Assembly: GCA_023251275.1 (NCBI GenBank)
Contig: JAHEZC010000235.1
Span: 1 to 5,240, forward strand
DNA: 5,240 nucleotides
Source: Parafilimonas sp.
GTDB taxonomy: Bacteria; Bacteroidota; Bacteroidia; Chitinophagales; Chitinophagaceae
Direction: 5' to 3'
The notes under the pieces were generated by a model, which worked only from the letters and a program-made list of their open reading frames with translations, searched no databases and was not told where the DNA came from. A program made the position numbers and the translations under genes. This document shows, one piece after another, positions 5,156 through 5,240 of this stretch; the stretch's first letter is position 1; every line of letters begins with the position of its first letter.

Positions 5156-5240
5156 ATGATCAAGGCTTGCCTCACAAAAAATTTCAGTTTTTTTTATATA
5201 GTTCTGCTTATTTCAATTTCATCTCCCCTGCATGCGCAAA
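5156..5240 (+). CDS. N-terminus of a secreted protein (signal peptide only)
   Basis: An ATG at 5156 opens a plus-strand frame that runs off the right edge after 28 codons. An in-frame stop at 5138-5140 means this is the first available ATG. The peptide is a clear type I signal sequence: basic N-terminus (MIKACLTK), hydrophobic core (FSFFYIVLLISISS) and an LHA-Gln cleavage site, the Ala-Gln junction very common in exported Bacteroidota proteins. Nothing of the mature protein is visible beyond Gln28, so the function is unknown. It is divergent from the hydroxylase gene, with 154 bp between starts. Confidence 0.65.
   Translation, partial: MIKACLTKNFSFFYIVLLISISSPLHAQ

Overview
The window looks like a chromosomal fragment from a member of the Bacteroidota, probably a Chitinophagaceae/Sphingobacteriia-type soil or water bacterium. 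The composition is AT-rich and there are no convincing Shine-Dalgarno sequences. Two sites match the Bacteroidota -7 promoter consensus TAnnTTTG. The tRNA gene does not encode its CCA tail, and secreted carbohydrate-active proteins are present. No mobile element, CRISPR array or rRNA is visible.

Almost everything is on the minus strand; in transcription order the layout runs from right to left. (1) At the right edge, a plus-strand gene starts at 5156 with a clear signal peptide and runs off the window. (2) A 154-bp divergent intergenic region (5002-5155) holds a -7-like promoter and a 12-bp palindrome. (3) An AspH/LpxO-type Fe(II)/2-oxoglutarate hydroxylase (5001-4249) is followed by a PhyH-type Fe(II)/2-oxoglutarate dioxygenase (4159-3362) and then a strong intrinsic terminator (3303-3278). 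(4) A classical short-chain dehydrogenase/reductase (3254-2481) follows. (5) A tRNA-Arg(ACG) gene (2415-2342) has its own promoter. (6) A non-coding stretch with short repeats (2051-2341) precedes a secreted protein that looks like a six-hairpin (alpha/alpha toroid) glycosidase-like enzyme (2050-440). (7) The first 99 codons of a secreted GH30-like glycoside hydrolase (299-1) run off the left edge.

Two functional blocks are suggested. The left pair of exported proteins probably acts on a polysaccharide outside the cytoplasm. The right block puts two different Fe(II)/2OG oxygenases next to each other with an SDR behind a terminator. This could be a small hydroxylation/oxidation set acting on a lipid or other metabolite, but the substrate cannot be read from the sequence. 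The most notable molecular detail is in the tRNA: the nearly universal G19-C56 tertiary pair appears as A19-U56, with both partners changed.
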